This document shows positions 1 to 12,240 of a stretch of DNA of 64,000 bases, piece by piece. How positions within the stretch are numbered: position 1 is the stretch's first letter; every line of letters begins with the position of its first letter. The stretch comes from Tenodera sinensis (lineage: Eukaryota; Arthropoda; Insecta; Mantodea; Mantidae), in contig CM060967.1 of the NCBI GenBank assembly GCA_030765045.1, positions 167,858,251 to 167,922,250 on the forward strand, read 5' to 3'. Both the position numbers and the translations under genes were made by a program. The notes below the pieces were generated by a model. The model ran no database searches. It saw only the letters and a list, made by a program, of their open reading frames with translations, and was not told the DNA's origin.

Positions 1-399
1 TTGTTTTTATATAACAGAATTTTGTTAGCAAGGCAATCGTTTCACAACTGTACTAGAATTATTTGTGCACTTTATCTGCAGAAATGTTTACTGGATCATT
101 TTACCAACAAAACTTTTACTCGCATAGCATTTACAACTTCTATTTCATTTGCACGTTCTATCTGTAGAAATCATTTACAAATTCATTTTTGACAGTATTT
201 TTAACAGAGAAAATGCTGGAAAACAAAAAGGGCAGTCTCTGCTTTAATTATTGCATGATCACTTAAATATTCCAAAAATTTCAAGTTAAAAATATTTTTT
301 ATAGTTTCAGAAAGAGGCTCATTCTCTCATTAGAATATTTTAGCACAAAATGTTTTGTTTACATTTTAATCAATGGATCAATATAACATTTTCCCCTCT
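1..399. other. Unassigned AT-rich DNA
   Basis: No exon with splice signals, RNA gene or recognisable transposon was seen here. The only long open frame is low-complexity AT-rich sequence without domain character. Confidence 0.5.
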
Positions 400-640
400 G
401 TGGTGTGGGTGTAGTGTATCTGGTTCACATTCAAGAGATCCCGAGTTTTAATCTCAGTTAGGGTGAGTTACCTGGATAAGGTTTTTTGGGGTTTTCCCTT
501 ATTCTGAAAATGAATGTCAGGTAACTCTAAGCTCTATGGATCCTGGGCTCATTTGAGCATCATCCCATCCCTTTCATTTAGTGTCCATATGACCCAACCA
601 GTTAAAGGAGGTTAAACCTAAAATAAATTGTTTTAAAAAA
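400..640 (+). repeat. tRNA-derived SINE (decayed)
   Basis: A degenerate pol III box A-like stretch near 401-425 and a box B-like stretch near 445-470 are followed by a body with a TTTTTTGGGGTTTTCCC motif, a layout familiar from insect SINEs, and an A/T-rich end near 640. The tRNA part is too decayed to fold, so this is not a working tRNA. SINE assignment rests on pattern recognition. Confidence 0.45.
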
Positions 641-714
641 TGTGGCATTTATTCATTCTGTATGACACTAAAAATGTTAAGAAGAGCAGAACTGAAAGTT
701 ACACAAACTAAACA

Positions 715-1560
715 GGTACTAGCTGCGACATAGTTGAGTTGAGCAAGGGTCTACTAGGAGTCAAAACTCCCCCTTTTTAACCAGGAAAAGATGGCACCTG
801 TGTGCCACTCTTCTTTGTGGGTCTTTCCATTAGGGCTATATCTAGGTTACTAAAAATCTCCCCCTGGTGTTACAGAGGAATGGAATTGGATATACCACCT
901 ACACATTCAACCCACAGGAAAGACTACTGAAAATCTTCCGTCTAGCTTACCAGCTACTAGAGTAGCCATCAGGATCAATGGTGGCATATAACATGCTGGT
1001 AGGGGTAATAGGGAAGTGCTGTGTTGCAACTGTTTCCATTTTCCTCAAGAAATATCTGTACACATACACCATTTCTCTGGCTTGACTGTGAATAACGCAA
1101 CTTTTTTTTGCTTCTGCCATCATCAGAACTGTTAAACTTATTATCATACAATGGAGTAGACTTATTACTCACAATTATTTCATTTCACTGTTAAACTATA
1201 GCCAAGTACTCTCACACGTGTTCTAAAACAGACCACACCTGATTGGCTAGAAAACACGTGACTGTGATGTCGTTTGATATGTCTTCTGTACAACTGCCTT
1301 CATTTGTGACGGCAACTACAACTCTCCAGACTAGTATCAGAGATGTTGAAGCATCACTGCCCAGAGGTATTCAATGTCCCACGGGTAAGGAGCGGTCAGG
1401 CCCTCCTGCCACAGCCAGTTCCAATATAAATAACACTGTCTTCCAGCCAAAGGATTATTTATGGTTGAAGCTTCACTTAAAAAACTTTGACAATGCAACT
1501 TCAGATGTTTACTGCAGTTGTGGAAGAAACATCTGGTCAGGAGTCTTCCAGGAGACAGCT
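715..1560 (+). repeat. Dispersed repeat family B, copy 1
   Basis: The segment shares short collinear blocks with 9410-9760, for example TTTCCATTAGGG followed by a block around 'ccatgggtatcaggagccc' in the second copy and its decayed counterpart here. Class unknown. An open frame at 1243-1566 falls inside this repeat and is not believed to be a host gene. Confidence 0.35.
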
Positions 1561-2819
1561 CCTTAAATCCAGAAATATCTTGTAATAGAAGTGATTGATA
1601 GTAATTGTGGTAATGTTGCAGAATGCAGGCTTCTTGATACACAATGTCACTGACATTAGGAAATATAAACTACTGGACAAAGAGGTTGGCAACTATAAAT
1701 CAGAGAGGAACATGGATAATGGAATGGAAGCGTGACCTACACAATGGAATATAAGTGCAAACTAAATAGTAGAATAATGTAAATAAAGGAGACAATAATA
1801 GCAGAAAGTGTTACATAGTGAAAATTTCCCTTTTCTTCATTCTCGTTTAGCTATTATTAATGGAAATCCACATTTTAAATAAAGTTAAAACTACCAGTAA
1901 TTTGCACCAGTTATTTCCAGTAAAAATCCTATGTTTAAAGTATTCTGTTTGCCAATCATCTACCATACTAACTCTTATAAAACTTTGTATTTGTTTCATA
2001 AATGTACATCATGAAATATATTCATATTGTACTGCTATCTACCATATCTCATGCACAATTGCATGAGATTACGACTTCAGTTATTTCAGGTTGTACAGTT
2101 TATACCCCTAAAATGCAACTTTGTATTTCTTTTATAAATGCATATTTACATTTAAGGTTATAAACCTACTGCACAACCACATAAGCTTGTGATTTCGTAG
2201 TTATTTCAGGTTACGTGATTCATAAATTAATTTGTTTGATCGTAATATGAAGGGATCACCATTTATTCTGTAATTGTGGTGCTCGGTGTTACATTTGGGA
2301 GATCTGTTGGGTTGAATTGAGGAATGCATGCATAAGTAAAATAGTGTTCCATGCCTTCTAGTTACCAAAATTCGGCATTATGAACCAGAATAGTTTCTCA
2401 CCTTCTTTGTATTTACATCACCTATGTACATGCATTGCTGGAAGTTATCTACATTCTCATCTTTACGCATTGCCATTTACACAATTCCGTCATTCAAATG
2501 ATGTTTTACTATCACTTGCTACTTTCATTTCTCACATGTTGCTGCCCTACATTATGCGGTCCCTAAGCCCATATTCGGCAACATTACCATAATTGCAACT
2601 ATCATGAGACATTGATGTTTATTCTTACATCTGCTATGCACATGGATCTACTGTACGCCTGTAGTGCAGTTGGAAAAGTAAATTTTGCAGCAGTTCTTAA
2701 ACAGGTTTCTTGTGATCCTAATTAAAACATGTTATAATTTAATCATACTTCTGGTTGATACGCTACATTTTCACTGTAACACGGTGGAGAGCAGCTAATG
2801 GCATATTTTGATGTTGCAG
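1561..2819. other. Unassigned DNA upstream of CUB gene 1 exon
   Basis: The first exon or exons of the CUB gene at 2820, encoding a signal peptide and the first CUB cysteine, should lie upstream, but I could not recognise them here. No transposon coding sequence was seen. Confidence 0.4.
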
Positions 2820-3000
2820 GAATGGACTGTATGTTTACAATTGAAGGACCACCAGGAAGTAATCTTCAACTTCAGCTATTAGATGTTGTTCTACAAAAGC
2901 CTGGCTATGTCAGCACATCCCTTGGAGATGACAACTGTTCTATTGGTCTAGTACAGATTTACAACCTAACATCAAGTGGAGCTCTTGTACAAGCACAAAA
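2820..3000 (+). CDS. CUB-like secreted protein 1, internal exon
   Basis: The exon follows a pyrimidine-rich tract ending TTGCAG and ends at AAAA|GTAAGA. It enters with one base of its first codon supplied upstream and leaves two bases of a split Lys codon. It encodes about 60 residues starting around MDCMFTIEGPPGSN, with cysteines at the expected second and third CUB positions (MDC and DDNC). The split codon completes correctly with the exon at 6929, giving QAQK|VCGSFM, where the cysteine is the fourth CUB cysteine. It is a clear paralogue of the gene at 15927-20920, which has the same phase-2 intron at the same place. CUB domains are extracellular beta-sandwich modules. The ligand is unknown, and an upstream exon carrying the signal peptide and first cysteine was not identified. 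Confidence 0.72.
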
Positions 3001-4012
3001 GTAAGATAATCTAAATATAATTATATTTCATTAACACTATCGGAGGTCTTTTCAACTGTACTGCATGCAATATTTTCAGAAAATTCTATCTTCTAATATT
3101 CTGAAAATCAGCCCACTAATGGAATAGTAATTTTTCTATTAAAAAGCACCTGACTACATGTCACTATTATAATAAGTAGAATGCTGTCCAAATAATTTCT
3201 TTACCTTTTATGTTTTTATGTTCAAAAATAAGGTTTAACTACAGTAAGTTTACTACAAAACTTAGCCGGCATGCACACGGCCCATTTCCCAGTCACACAT
3301 GCATGGACATCAAATAAAATCACATTAACAATTACCAGAATAAACACAAAAGATGAGATGTTGGAAATGCCATCCATCTGCATCAACACATCTACGGCAT
3401 CTTCTAAGAACATTTTCATTCTCACACATTAGTTAAGCTTCCAAAATAGTGTTAATTTCTCTCTTGATATTGTTTTAATTTTATCTTGTGCAAGGTACCT
3501 AAGAGTTTTCAAGGTTACCGTTGTAGTCTTTCTCCAGTCTCATCTAATTTCTGCTCTGTAAGTACATGTCATTTTACTTTTCTTTTCCTACCACAAACTG
3601 ATGCAGTCTCCCTGAATTTATTTACAAGCAAATGAACAGTGTCTCTATTCGGAACATGCACGTCAGGAAATTTAGTTTCAAATTGCCTTACAACTTCTCT
3701 ACAAGATGATGTAAGCACATACCATCATACATGAACACTTTGTTGTACTGTAGACTGCAATCGATTCAGGTAAAACAAAACACTTCTAAACACTCCTTAT
3801 GTTATAATAAATGCTGGAAGTTGATGACAGTGTTGTTGGAATCACATTAAAATAGGAATTTTGAGTTGATTAATAACATTAAAAGTGAGTGTTGTTTATT
3901 ATTATTAATCGACTCAAAATTCCTATTTTAACTCCTAATGTATTCACATGTGAAATGGACTAGAAGAGCACTTAACATCTACCTAACAGAAGTAAGACTA
4001 ATGTACATGCCT

Positions 4013-4760
4013 TAGGCTTTCACGGCCGACATTAATCCAATATATGGTAGATTTCGGGCTTGTAGGCCGTGGTCCACTCAATGAATTGTCTGACGTTTTG
4101 CCCAACTGCATTGGGCATCTTCAGAGTGACTCCTGGCTGGTTAACAACTAGAGAGTGATTGATGGAGCACCCAGCTTATATATAGGTGAGAGGGACTGCC
4201 TCTCATTTCCTATTGGTTGTCCATACGCCAATCACTACTTTTTGGCTGTGGGAACTGCCACATGATTGGTTCTGTTGGCATTCTGGGGCTTTGGTTTTGT
4301 ATCTTACACCGGCACCCAGGCTGTGTGTATACGTGTTGTTTCTTCTTTTTTATTGAACTTGGTTTTATGTTTATGGATCTCAATAGCTTCTCGGTACAGC
4401 TGTGTGTGGTAGTATGCTGTGTTGTCCAGAACTTCAGTCTCATCGAACCTGATGTCATGGTCTGTTAGAAGTACATGCTCAGCTACTGCCGATTTCTCCA
4501 CGTGTCCTAGCCGGCAGTTGCTTTTGTGTTCCTTTAAGCAGGTTTTTATACTGCGTTTGGTAGTGCCAACATAAACTTGGCTGCAGCTACATGGCATCTG
4601 ATAAATACCCTGCGTCAGCAGCGGGTCCCACCTGTCCTTTGCCAATCTCAGATGCTGTTTTAGTTTCCTACTGGGTTTAAAGATTGTTTTTATACTGACA
4701 CCTTCCAGAAGTTTGCCAATGTGATCAGTGACACCCTTGATATAAGGCAAGAGTGCCTTA
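4013..4760 (-). mobile_element. Penelope-like element, 5'-truncated copy
   Basis: A minus-strand frame of about 150 codons (roughly 4770-4304) encodes the PLE-type GIY-YIG endonuclease. It shows QGIYQMPCSCSQVYVGTTKR, a downstream LKEH motif and a later AVAEHVL motif. Downstream lies the non-coding 3' end, with a hammerhead-like core at 4098-4124 and a terminal block TAGGCTTTCACGGCCG at 4013-4028 in plus orientation that recurs at other PLE loci in this window. The reverse transcriptase is absent, so the copy is 5'-truncated. It sits in the intron of CUB gene 1, in the opposite orientation. Confidence 0.85.
4098..4124 (-). ncRNA. Hammerhead-ribozyme-like motif in PLE end
   Basis: Read on the minus strand: CTGAAGA (a valid CUGANGA core), one extra T, then a perfect 6-bp stem GCCCAA/TTGGGC with loop TGCAG, followed by AAAAC. 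The conserved GAAA is changed to AAAA, so this copy is probably inactive. PLEs are known to carry hammerhead motifs. The extra base between core and stem is unusual, so the call is tentative. Confidence 0.5.
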
Positions 4761-6169
4761 TGCTGAAACGACAGAACAGCAGTAGTTCAATTTTCACTGT
4801 CATTTCACTTAGTTTTTGCAACATAGCACCAGAAGATATACATAGGAAGCAGCATGTTCCTCCTTCCACTTCACTCACTTGGGAGTCAAACACAAGATCT
4901 CTCTAATCTCTTCCATTAGCACCATTCACTGTACATCACAACAGTCTCCACAGCTCACTTGCAGAACAGCACTTTTCTCACTCAGAAATACACTATCTCA
5001 CTAACTGAATCACTTGCAAGTACGCTCACTTATACAGTCGCTAGAACTTTCAAGAGAGTTCAAACGTGTATCGAATGCAGGGAGAAAGAAGGTTCCATAA
5101 CAATCCCACTAACTCTTCACAGTGCTTTTAGTGTTTACACTGGGTGAGAGCACTTACACTTAGAGCCAGTATGTCGGTTAATTGGCACCTTCAAGTCATC
5201 TTCACAATGTCACAGAAGTCTGATGAAACTAGTCGGTCATTAATTATTTAACAACTTACACCACATGTAAAAGATAAGTGAAGATTTAGTCTTTTTTTTT
5301 TTTTTTTTTTGTTATATTAGTAGGTTTAATTTGCTTCACTGTTAACGGCTTCAGTTTTTTATTGAATTCTTAATTCCAGTTTTTCCTGTTTCATTAAGTG
5401 CAATAGTTCATGTTAAGGGGTTGTGACTGCACAAAGGACTGAAGAGGGAGGGCCTGAGTTGTAAAGGGTTCCTCAAAGGAGACGACCAAACTGCACATGC
5501 ATTAACTAAACAGACTATACCTTTCAACTATAAGAAATGAATTTTCTGCTCAGGGATATGCTTAGTAAAGATGATAGGTATATTTCACCTAAATCCCGGG
5601 TAGATGTAATACACAAGACTATGTAAATTGCCAATATAAAATCAAGGAGGACAATTTTTTGATAAAGTGAAAAATGTTTAGACATGTCCTGGCATTCTCT
5701 GTAGGTAAAAATATTCACAGTTCAGCAGGAAAATAGTAACATATTACAGGAATGAAAAAACTAAAAGATATATTACAATGCAATAAAGAAATGTACTGAA
5801 AATAAGATAGCCCAATACTGCATGGAACAGAAAACTTAAGGCTTAACTGATGTGCACAGAAAACGTAATTTAATTCATAGATCTTGTATGTGTGTTTCAC
5901 TGGTGGTAAGTTACTTAGAATTAAATACGTTTCGCTTATTTCTTGCCTGCCTGCAAAATCCACTATGGGCAATCTTTCTAGAAAACTACATTTTTCTACT
6001 ATGATGCTTATACTGGTAATACTGCTGAAACAACCCCTCCCCTGACCCATATTCTAGGGGACTTAGTTTATGAGAAAACTTTTTTGCTCCTATTTTGAAC
6101 AGTTGCATTTTTCAAACTTAAGTGAGTTTTCAACAAAAATGAAAATTACATGACCTTGATCAAATTGCG

Positions 6170-6570
6170 TAAGCTTTCACGGCCGGTGTCATAAAATGCA
6201 GAATGAATATTTGGGCTTGTGGGCCGTGGTCTAGTGGAAATTCTTCCATACCTTTCCTTCGAAACTGTGTCGAACATCATCAGTGGTGTGACCACAGTAC
6301 TCTGCTACTTTCGGTAAACTGATTGCAGCCATTTGGTTTCACAGGTTTTATATGCTTACCATGTGTGGGCGTATGATGGTTGGTGTGGTCTTTGTTTAAT
6401 GGCTTGGCTACTGGGTGGGCTGGTTTAAAGTGGAGACTTCCATTGTTATCAATTGTTGTTGAAGGGCTAGTATTTATTATAACTGAAGTTGGTGTATGAT
6501 TTTGAATTTGTCTCCGGTCAGGTTTTTTGCATGCTTAGTGTAATGCTGGATGCCAAGCTTTATTTAAGCA
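6170..6570 (-). mobile_element. Penelope-like element, 3'-end fragment
   Basis: The left edge carries the block GTAAGCTTTCACGGCCGGTG, shared with the loci at 4013, 30243 and 47158, and then the second shared block GGGCCGTGGTC. On the minus strand the flanking sequence reads as a decayed C-terminal tail of the PLE protein up to about 6570. No GIY-YIG core or reverse transcriptase remains. It lies in the intron of CUB gene 1. Confidence 0.7.
6253..6283 (-). ncRNA. Hammerhead-ribozyme-like motif in PLE end
   Basis: Minus-strand reading gives CTGATGA, a short hairpin with arms TTCGA and TCGAA, then GAAAGG. Core elements CUGANGA and GAAA are both present, but the spacing around the stem is irregular and activity is uncertain. 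Confidence 0.4.
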
Positions 6571-6928
6571 CTTTGTTTCTTCCTTCCCATAATGGTAACT
6601 TCAATAGATGGAGACAGATTAAATCTTCTCTTAACACTGGAACCTTTTGAGATTTATTGTATTATTCTCATTTCATTTTTAGTAGACCTGTTCCTTTGAT
6701 AAGAAGCAGTAGTTTAAAATTATGTGAATCTAAAAGGAAATTAAAGACAGGATTTGTTAGTATGCAATGTTTCCTTTCTGAAAACTTGGATGGTGGGAAA
6801 GAATCCTCAGCCATCTGATATTTTTATCCACTTGCACCAGAAATTATACACATGGTCTTTAACATTAACATGCAATGTCTCTAACTCGTGGGATGTAATG
6901 CTTCATGTTTTTCTCTTCTTTGTTACAG

Positions 6929-7607
6929 AGTATGTGGCTCATTCATGGTAGGCCCATTAATTGTAAGTGACACAAATGTGGCTGTGATAACAACAAATGC
7001 TGCCCAAGGTCAATTTGATCTTCATGTGACCATACTGCAAAAGAACACCAAGTCAGCTTTTAGAGAAAACGATATTCAGGACATGGACAAAACTCGTGTG
7101 ATATTTCTTGGTTATGAACAACAATCCTTCCCTGAAGATTTGGACAAACCCTCACAAAAGCAAGCACCACAGCTATTTGAGAAACATTTGGAGGATAGTA
7201 TTAAAAATGTGAGCAGTTCAGTAAACAAAATTAAAGCAGGTGACAAAGAAAATCAAATGACAGAGGCTGCAGAGAAAACTGAGGAAGCAAGTAAAGGAGA
7301 TGATTCGCCAAACTATGATGAATATGATTATGAGTATGAACCTGATCAAACCCCACACACGCAAGAAGAACCTTCTGAGAGTGAAGAAAAGATACCCCTG
7401 GAAAAACTGTTTGATTTACGTGAGAACAGCAAATATGTGAAAACAAATAATTTTAAAACAATAACTAATAAGAGACAAAAACAACTTGTACACAAAACCA
7501 AACACCATAGTGGTACAATCAGCGGCCCTGCACTAAAATCTTCCAAAAATGCAACAAAAACAAAAGGTATTAATCTGAACCATAATAATAAATTTGGAGC
7601 TGTGTAA
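6929..7607 (+). CDS. CUB-like secreted protein 1, last exon with acidic and Lys-rich tail
   Basis: The acceptor TTGTTACAG precedes the exon, whose first base completes the Lys codon left open by the exon ending at 3000. The frame then runs to TAA at 7605-7607. The first 40 residues finish the CUB module: VCGSFMVGPLIVSDTNVAVI and then a GQFDLHVTI strand. After this comes a long hydrophilic tail. It has an acidic Tyr-rich stretch (YDEYDYEYEPD, about 7312-7344), a Glu-rich segment, and a basic C-terminus rich in Lys, Asn and Gln. There is no membrane segment, so a secreted or matrix protein is likely. The tail is unlike the Pro/Tyr repeat of the neighbouring paralogue, so the two genes share the CUB core but not the C-terminus. 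Function unknown. Confidence 0.75.
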
Positions 7608-8539
7608 TACTGAATAATTATTCTATGTCTGGATGAAAGTGCAGCCAGAGTTTAGTAATAGTAACAACAGTGGGGAAGAATTCATGATAGCTAATGCTTG
7701 TCCTTTGCAGAACTAGAATAATTTCTTCTCTATGGAAGAGCAATTAAGTATAGTCCTTGCTTCAGTATGTGATGAACAGACATTGGATTTGTATGCACTA
7801 ACCTAATATATGTATGCATTTATGCTGAAAAAACATGCTCTGTAATTTCAAAATATGCACTGAGCATTGACTAAAATTAACTTTAAGCTTACACATTTTA
7901 GTGCTTACAATGTATGTTCTTCCATAGACATGATTCTAATTACTATAATTTGATATTCACTATATAACCATTTTCTCCAAATGTACGAGGGCAATTATGA
8001 GTTTTCCATCATAAATGACATTGACATGCCCTACAAGTTCAAAATAAAAAGCACAGGTGTATATTTATGATGTATTTCACGTGAAACAGGAAAAACTATC
8101 CTGTTATATTTAAAGCTGATTCTTAAGTTTTGAGAACCAGCAACTGAAGAGCTTAAAATTCTGTTTGGTTTCAAAGCTTTTAGTATTTAAATCTGGCTGG
8201 AATCCAGAGAGAACCTTTTCCACCTTGTCAACAGGAGTGCTTTAAATGACAAAATATGAACTTCCGCACAGCTTTTTTCTGTTATTTCATTCTGAATAAC
8301 TCACCTTCAGTTCCTCAGCATTGTTTCCTCAATGACAGTGCCTTTATAGTTATCTATATTCCATTGTTAATTCTCCATTTACTGTAATATAGGAGTTGAA
8401 TATAAGAGCATTTTCATATCTATGGTCCAGTTACGAACATGTGTACAATTTAAGTATTGTAGGTATTTGTTTCTCTACTGAATGATTAAAGGCATTAGAT
8501 GATAAAGGAAAGTGTCGCAGGTTCATCTTAACATGTGCA
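7608..8539. other. Probable 3' UTR and downstream DNA of CUB gene 1
   Basis: AT-rich sequence after the stop codon. An AATAAA-type signal occurs near 8042-8047, but the true polyadenylation site is not determinable. No coding exon or transposon was recognised. Confidence 0.4.
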
Positions 8540-8830
8540 CAAGCGTCTCCACCAAGTCAAAAGTTGGAGGCTTTAAATATTATAAGATTATTGCTGACAC
8601 TGGCCACTGAGTGAAGCATTTGTCAGCATGCATCAACTAAAGTGATTCCAAGTGTGTGATGGGAGAGCATGATTCCCAAGGAAATACACAATCTGCTCCT
8701 GCAACATGAGCTTATAGGAAATTACCTGCATGTATGCTAACAGTTAATTGCAAGTCTAAACTTCAATAAATTATGTCCCAAATATCTCAGTTCTATAAAC
8801 TTATATTTATCCAAAACCTACAAAGATATA
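8540..8830 (+). repeat. Dispersed repeat family C, copy 1
   Basis: Collinear with 11935-12240. Shared blocks include GAGAGCATGATTCC and, further on, ATCTCAGTTCTATAAA. There is no coding potential. Class unknown. Confidence 0.6.
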
Positions 8831-9409
8831 ATTGTCATAATATTTCTGGGGCACCTACAATTGTTTATTTAGTAGGTATGCCATGATCTGACAAGTGTTT
8901 TGAATTTTAACTACACAAGTAATAAATAATTATTTATTATATAAACTTTCTAAGTTATCAAGGAATAGTCTTAATAAATTCCATTCGAGATTACAACTTT
9001 CATGAGAATTTTGTAATTTCTCATGGATTAATTAAGACAAAACTGTGTGCATGTGTGTGTGTTTTTAAATTTATGTTGCTTATACAATATTATCCAAGTT
9101 GAAATGTAAAGGTTATTTATTGATATAACTTAAGAACTACTCCTTGATATATCATAACATTTATTCACCCTTAATTGCAATTCAGAAATATCAACTTCTC
9201 AAACTTTAAAAATAAACACTTTAAGTTTTTGTTTCTAAATATGCTTGTGTAAAAAGAAGTTAGTGTCTTCTTTTAGCTCAAAGCAAATTGTACTTTTACT
9301 TTTTTTTCTTTCTTTTTGGGGGGTGAAAGGAATTTTAACTGAAGAGTGACAAATGATTATAATGAAATATGATATAAAAAAAATCTAGGCCACTTAGATT
9401 ATAGACTAC

Positions 9410-9760
9410 ATAAACATGGAGACAAGAGGTGGCTCTGTGTAGCCAGGAAGCTGAAGCTCTGTTAGCCTTTTCCATTAGGGATAGTACCTATTTTATGCAC
9501 CAGCCCTCCCCCCAGTTTATGCCAGGATGGAAGTGGACAAGCTACTTATTCATACCAATCCATTAGGGAGTCTACCATGACCTGTACGAGATCAACGGTA
9601 TCTAGAAACTGTATCCTAACTCTCTAGACTAGAGCTCTCCATGAGGACATTGAGGCATCTCAACTCCACCTGAGCATCACTCAGATGTACTCAATCCATG
9701 GGTATCAGGAGCCCTGCTGAGTCCAACCCAATCCAAATAATTTCCTTTTTCGAGGGGCTC
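9410..9760 (+). repeat. Dispersed repeat family B, copy 2
   Basis: Related to 715-1560 by short collinear blocks around CCTTTTCCATTAGGG and the segment that follows the CTCTAGACTAG block. Non-coding in its present state. Class unknown. Confidence 0.35.
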
Positions 9761-11934
9761 AAATGTTTGGCACCACATATTCTAATAGCATTAGAAGTAC
9801 CACAACAACCTGCAGCACCAGCACCACATCAGCTGAAGTGATAGGAACCCTCCCCTACAAGAAGATTATAGACCACATGACATTCTCATTATGTACAGCT
9901 ATCATATGTCCTAGAAAACTCGAATTGTTCTGGTTTCAAGAATTGGAAAAAATATCCTGGCAAGATGGTAGAAGTCCCAAATTTACAGGAGATACACATT
10001 TTACATAATGCTGTTTCCATGATTTCCACTATGAATTGTATTTTAAAGTTCCAACTGAGCCATCTTGTTAAAATTAGAGTTATTTGATTGGAGATTTGAC
10101 TGCAAATGCTTTGGTTTAAATTTATCAACTACTGTTGGCAAGCTATTGAATGATATGTTCACACAACCCTAGTTATAACTGGAGTCTGTTGACCAGTGCT
10201 GGTTGGCTCTGAAAACTGAGGGAGGGAGTAAATATGTCACTCAGTCCTGTAGCACCCAGGAAAAGCAACAATTGGAAGGCATCTATAAAATCCAAAAACT
10301 GTGTTTAGTATAAGAAATCTCTTGCCCATAAAGTTAGTATGTGAAATTTTTAACTAGTGTAAAAAAATCAAGACAAAATTCATTAAAAATTGTGAACTGA
10401 ACATAAATTTCTCGAGTTCAAGTAGTCTCTTAAAGTACTGACTTGCATTGTACCAACATTGTACCATCATTAACAAAGTACAACTCAAAATAACTTAAGC
10501 TTGTACCTTTGTCCTGGTTTTATGCTAAATAAATTATGACAACTCTTATGTGATTTCTCTTAATTGAAATTGTAATTAAATAGGGGGGAAAATGTCAACA
10601 TGTTTTAATGTTAAAGAAACAATTATTACTTTTCAGCTATTCTATATTTATAATACCTCCCTTAAAGAATGGCATCTATGTACAAGGGAATGAATTTGAG
10701 TGTTTTTTAATAAAAGAACATAATAAAGCGTAATGTTACAGTTAAACATCTAAAAAAATAGTTTTAAATATCAGAGCTGAACATAGAAACAGAATGGTGC
10801 AAAAAATATTTCCCAAAACATCATAAGGAGCAAAATTTGACTGCAGTAATCCTATTTTTTAACTATTTGTATTTATTTGCTATACTATTGTACATAATTT
10901 ACAACTTTCTCATACATTACTAAGAGTTTTTATTCTAACCCTTAGTCCACCATACATTTTAAAACTGTGGTTATTATTGCATAGTGGACCACAGCTTAGC
11001 TCTTTTCTGTTTATTTTTCTGCACCAGTTTTTCTTCTTTCCATAAATTTCCCAAACGGTTTTATATCCTCTTCCTTCTAAAGGGATGTATTGGCTGCCAA
11101 ACTTGCTAAAAGGCAGGGTTTGCAAGAAAGATGTATATTATATGGATAGGAACTATAAATTCTACTCTGTTCTAATTTGGGATTGAAGGTCAGCACACCA
11201 GAGAAAAGATCCTCAGAAAGACTTTAGAAAAAGAAAAACTCAGAAAAACTTTAAAAGACATTAAAGCTGCTTGTTTTGAAGATTAATCTTTTACTACTTC
11301 AAATTTTCATAACTATGCAAGAGCTCACCATATACAATCATCTGGAAGCATTCAGATGTGTCATCCAGGTTTGAAGACACTGTTAAAAGGTATGGAAAAT
11401 ACTGGATGAAGCCTTAAGTCATCAGCTTGTGAACTTCAGTTGGCAATCATGGAGTGTTTGTCAATCTCATTAGTCAGACGTTTTTGATACCCTCAGCTCT
11501 CATAATTTTGATTGGATATACAAGTAATTTAATTCAGGGCCCACTTTTTAACTGTCAAAAATGAAGGTTAAGTATTGTGGCATTGGTTAATGTCATTTCA
11601 CATCTCCACCAGATGTTGGTAAATAGACGCTGGGCATCTTCACCCAATGGTAACCTCCAGGACTGGGAGGGAAGTCCAGGGGTGGAGGGGGGGGCAGCAG
11701 CTAAGGGTGGCTGGGAATATGATGAAGGATTAACCATAAAGAAGTGACGTGTAACTCTGGTATAAAGAAAGTTTAATCTACATAAAATTATTAATTTATA
11801 TTACAATGAAAGAGGAGGAAAGGGTGGTCAGTTTTAGACAGCTATTGGCTTTACCTCTATGGAGATTCCTGGAGTCCCAAGTTCCATCTTGGAAGAGATC
11901 TTTAAAGGTTTGTCTTACCATTTGAAATTTACTC
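9761..11934. other. Unassigned intergenic DNA
   Basis: Only short AT-rich frames without domain features are present. A G-rich patch near 11685-11695 is the only compositional oddity. No gene or mobile element was recognised. Confidence 0.45.
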
Positions 11935-12240
11935 TCATTAAGTCAAAATTTAGGGATTTAAATATAAGATTATAGCTGACAAGGTATTTAAGTGAAACAT
12001 TTATCAGCACAGTTCACCAAGCAGACTCCACATATACATCAAGAGAGCATGATTCCTCCCAAGGAATTGCAAAATCTGTTATGACAACATAAGCTTCCAA
12101 GACTTCTACATATACTAACAGGAAGTCATATGTTCAAACTTCCAAAATTTAGTCCCAACTATCTCAGTTCTATAAATTTAAAATTATCAGGAACCTACAT
12201 AAATATGTCGTCACAATATCCTTTAATGGTGAACCTAACT
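11935..12240 (+). repeat. Dispersed repeat family C, copy 2
   Basis: Second copy of the repeat at 8540-8830, with the same order of blocks: a 'tataagattat..gctgaca' block, then GAGAGCATGATTCC, then ATCTCAGTTCTATAAA. Divergence is high, so both copies are old. Confidence 0.6.

Noticed and set aside
1243..1566. 107-codon plus-strand frame as a gene
   Set aside because: It overlaps a dispersed repeat shared with 9410-9760 and has no domain or splice support.
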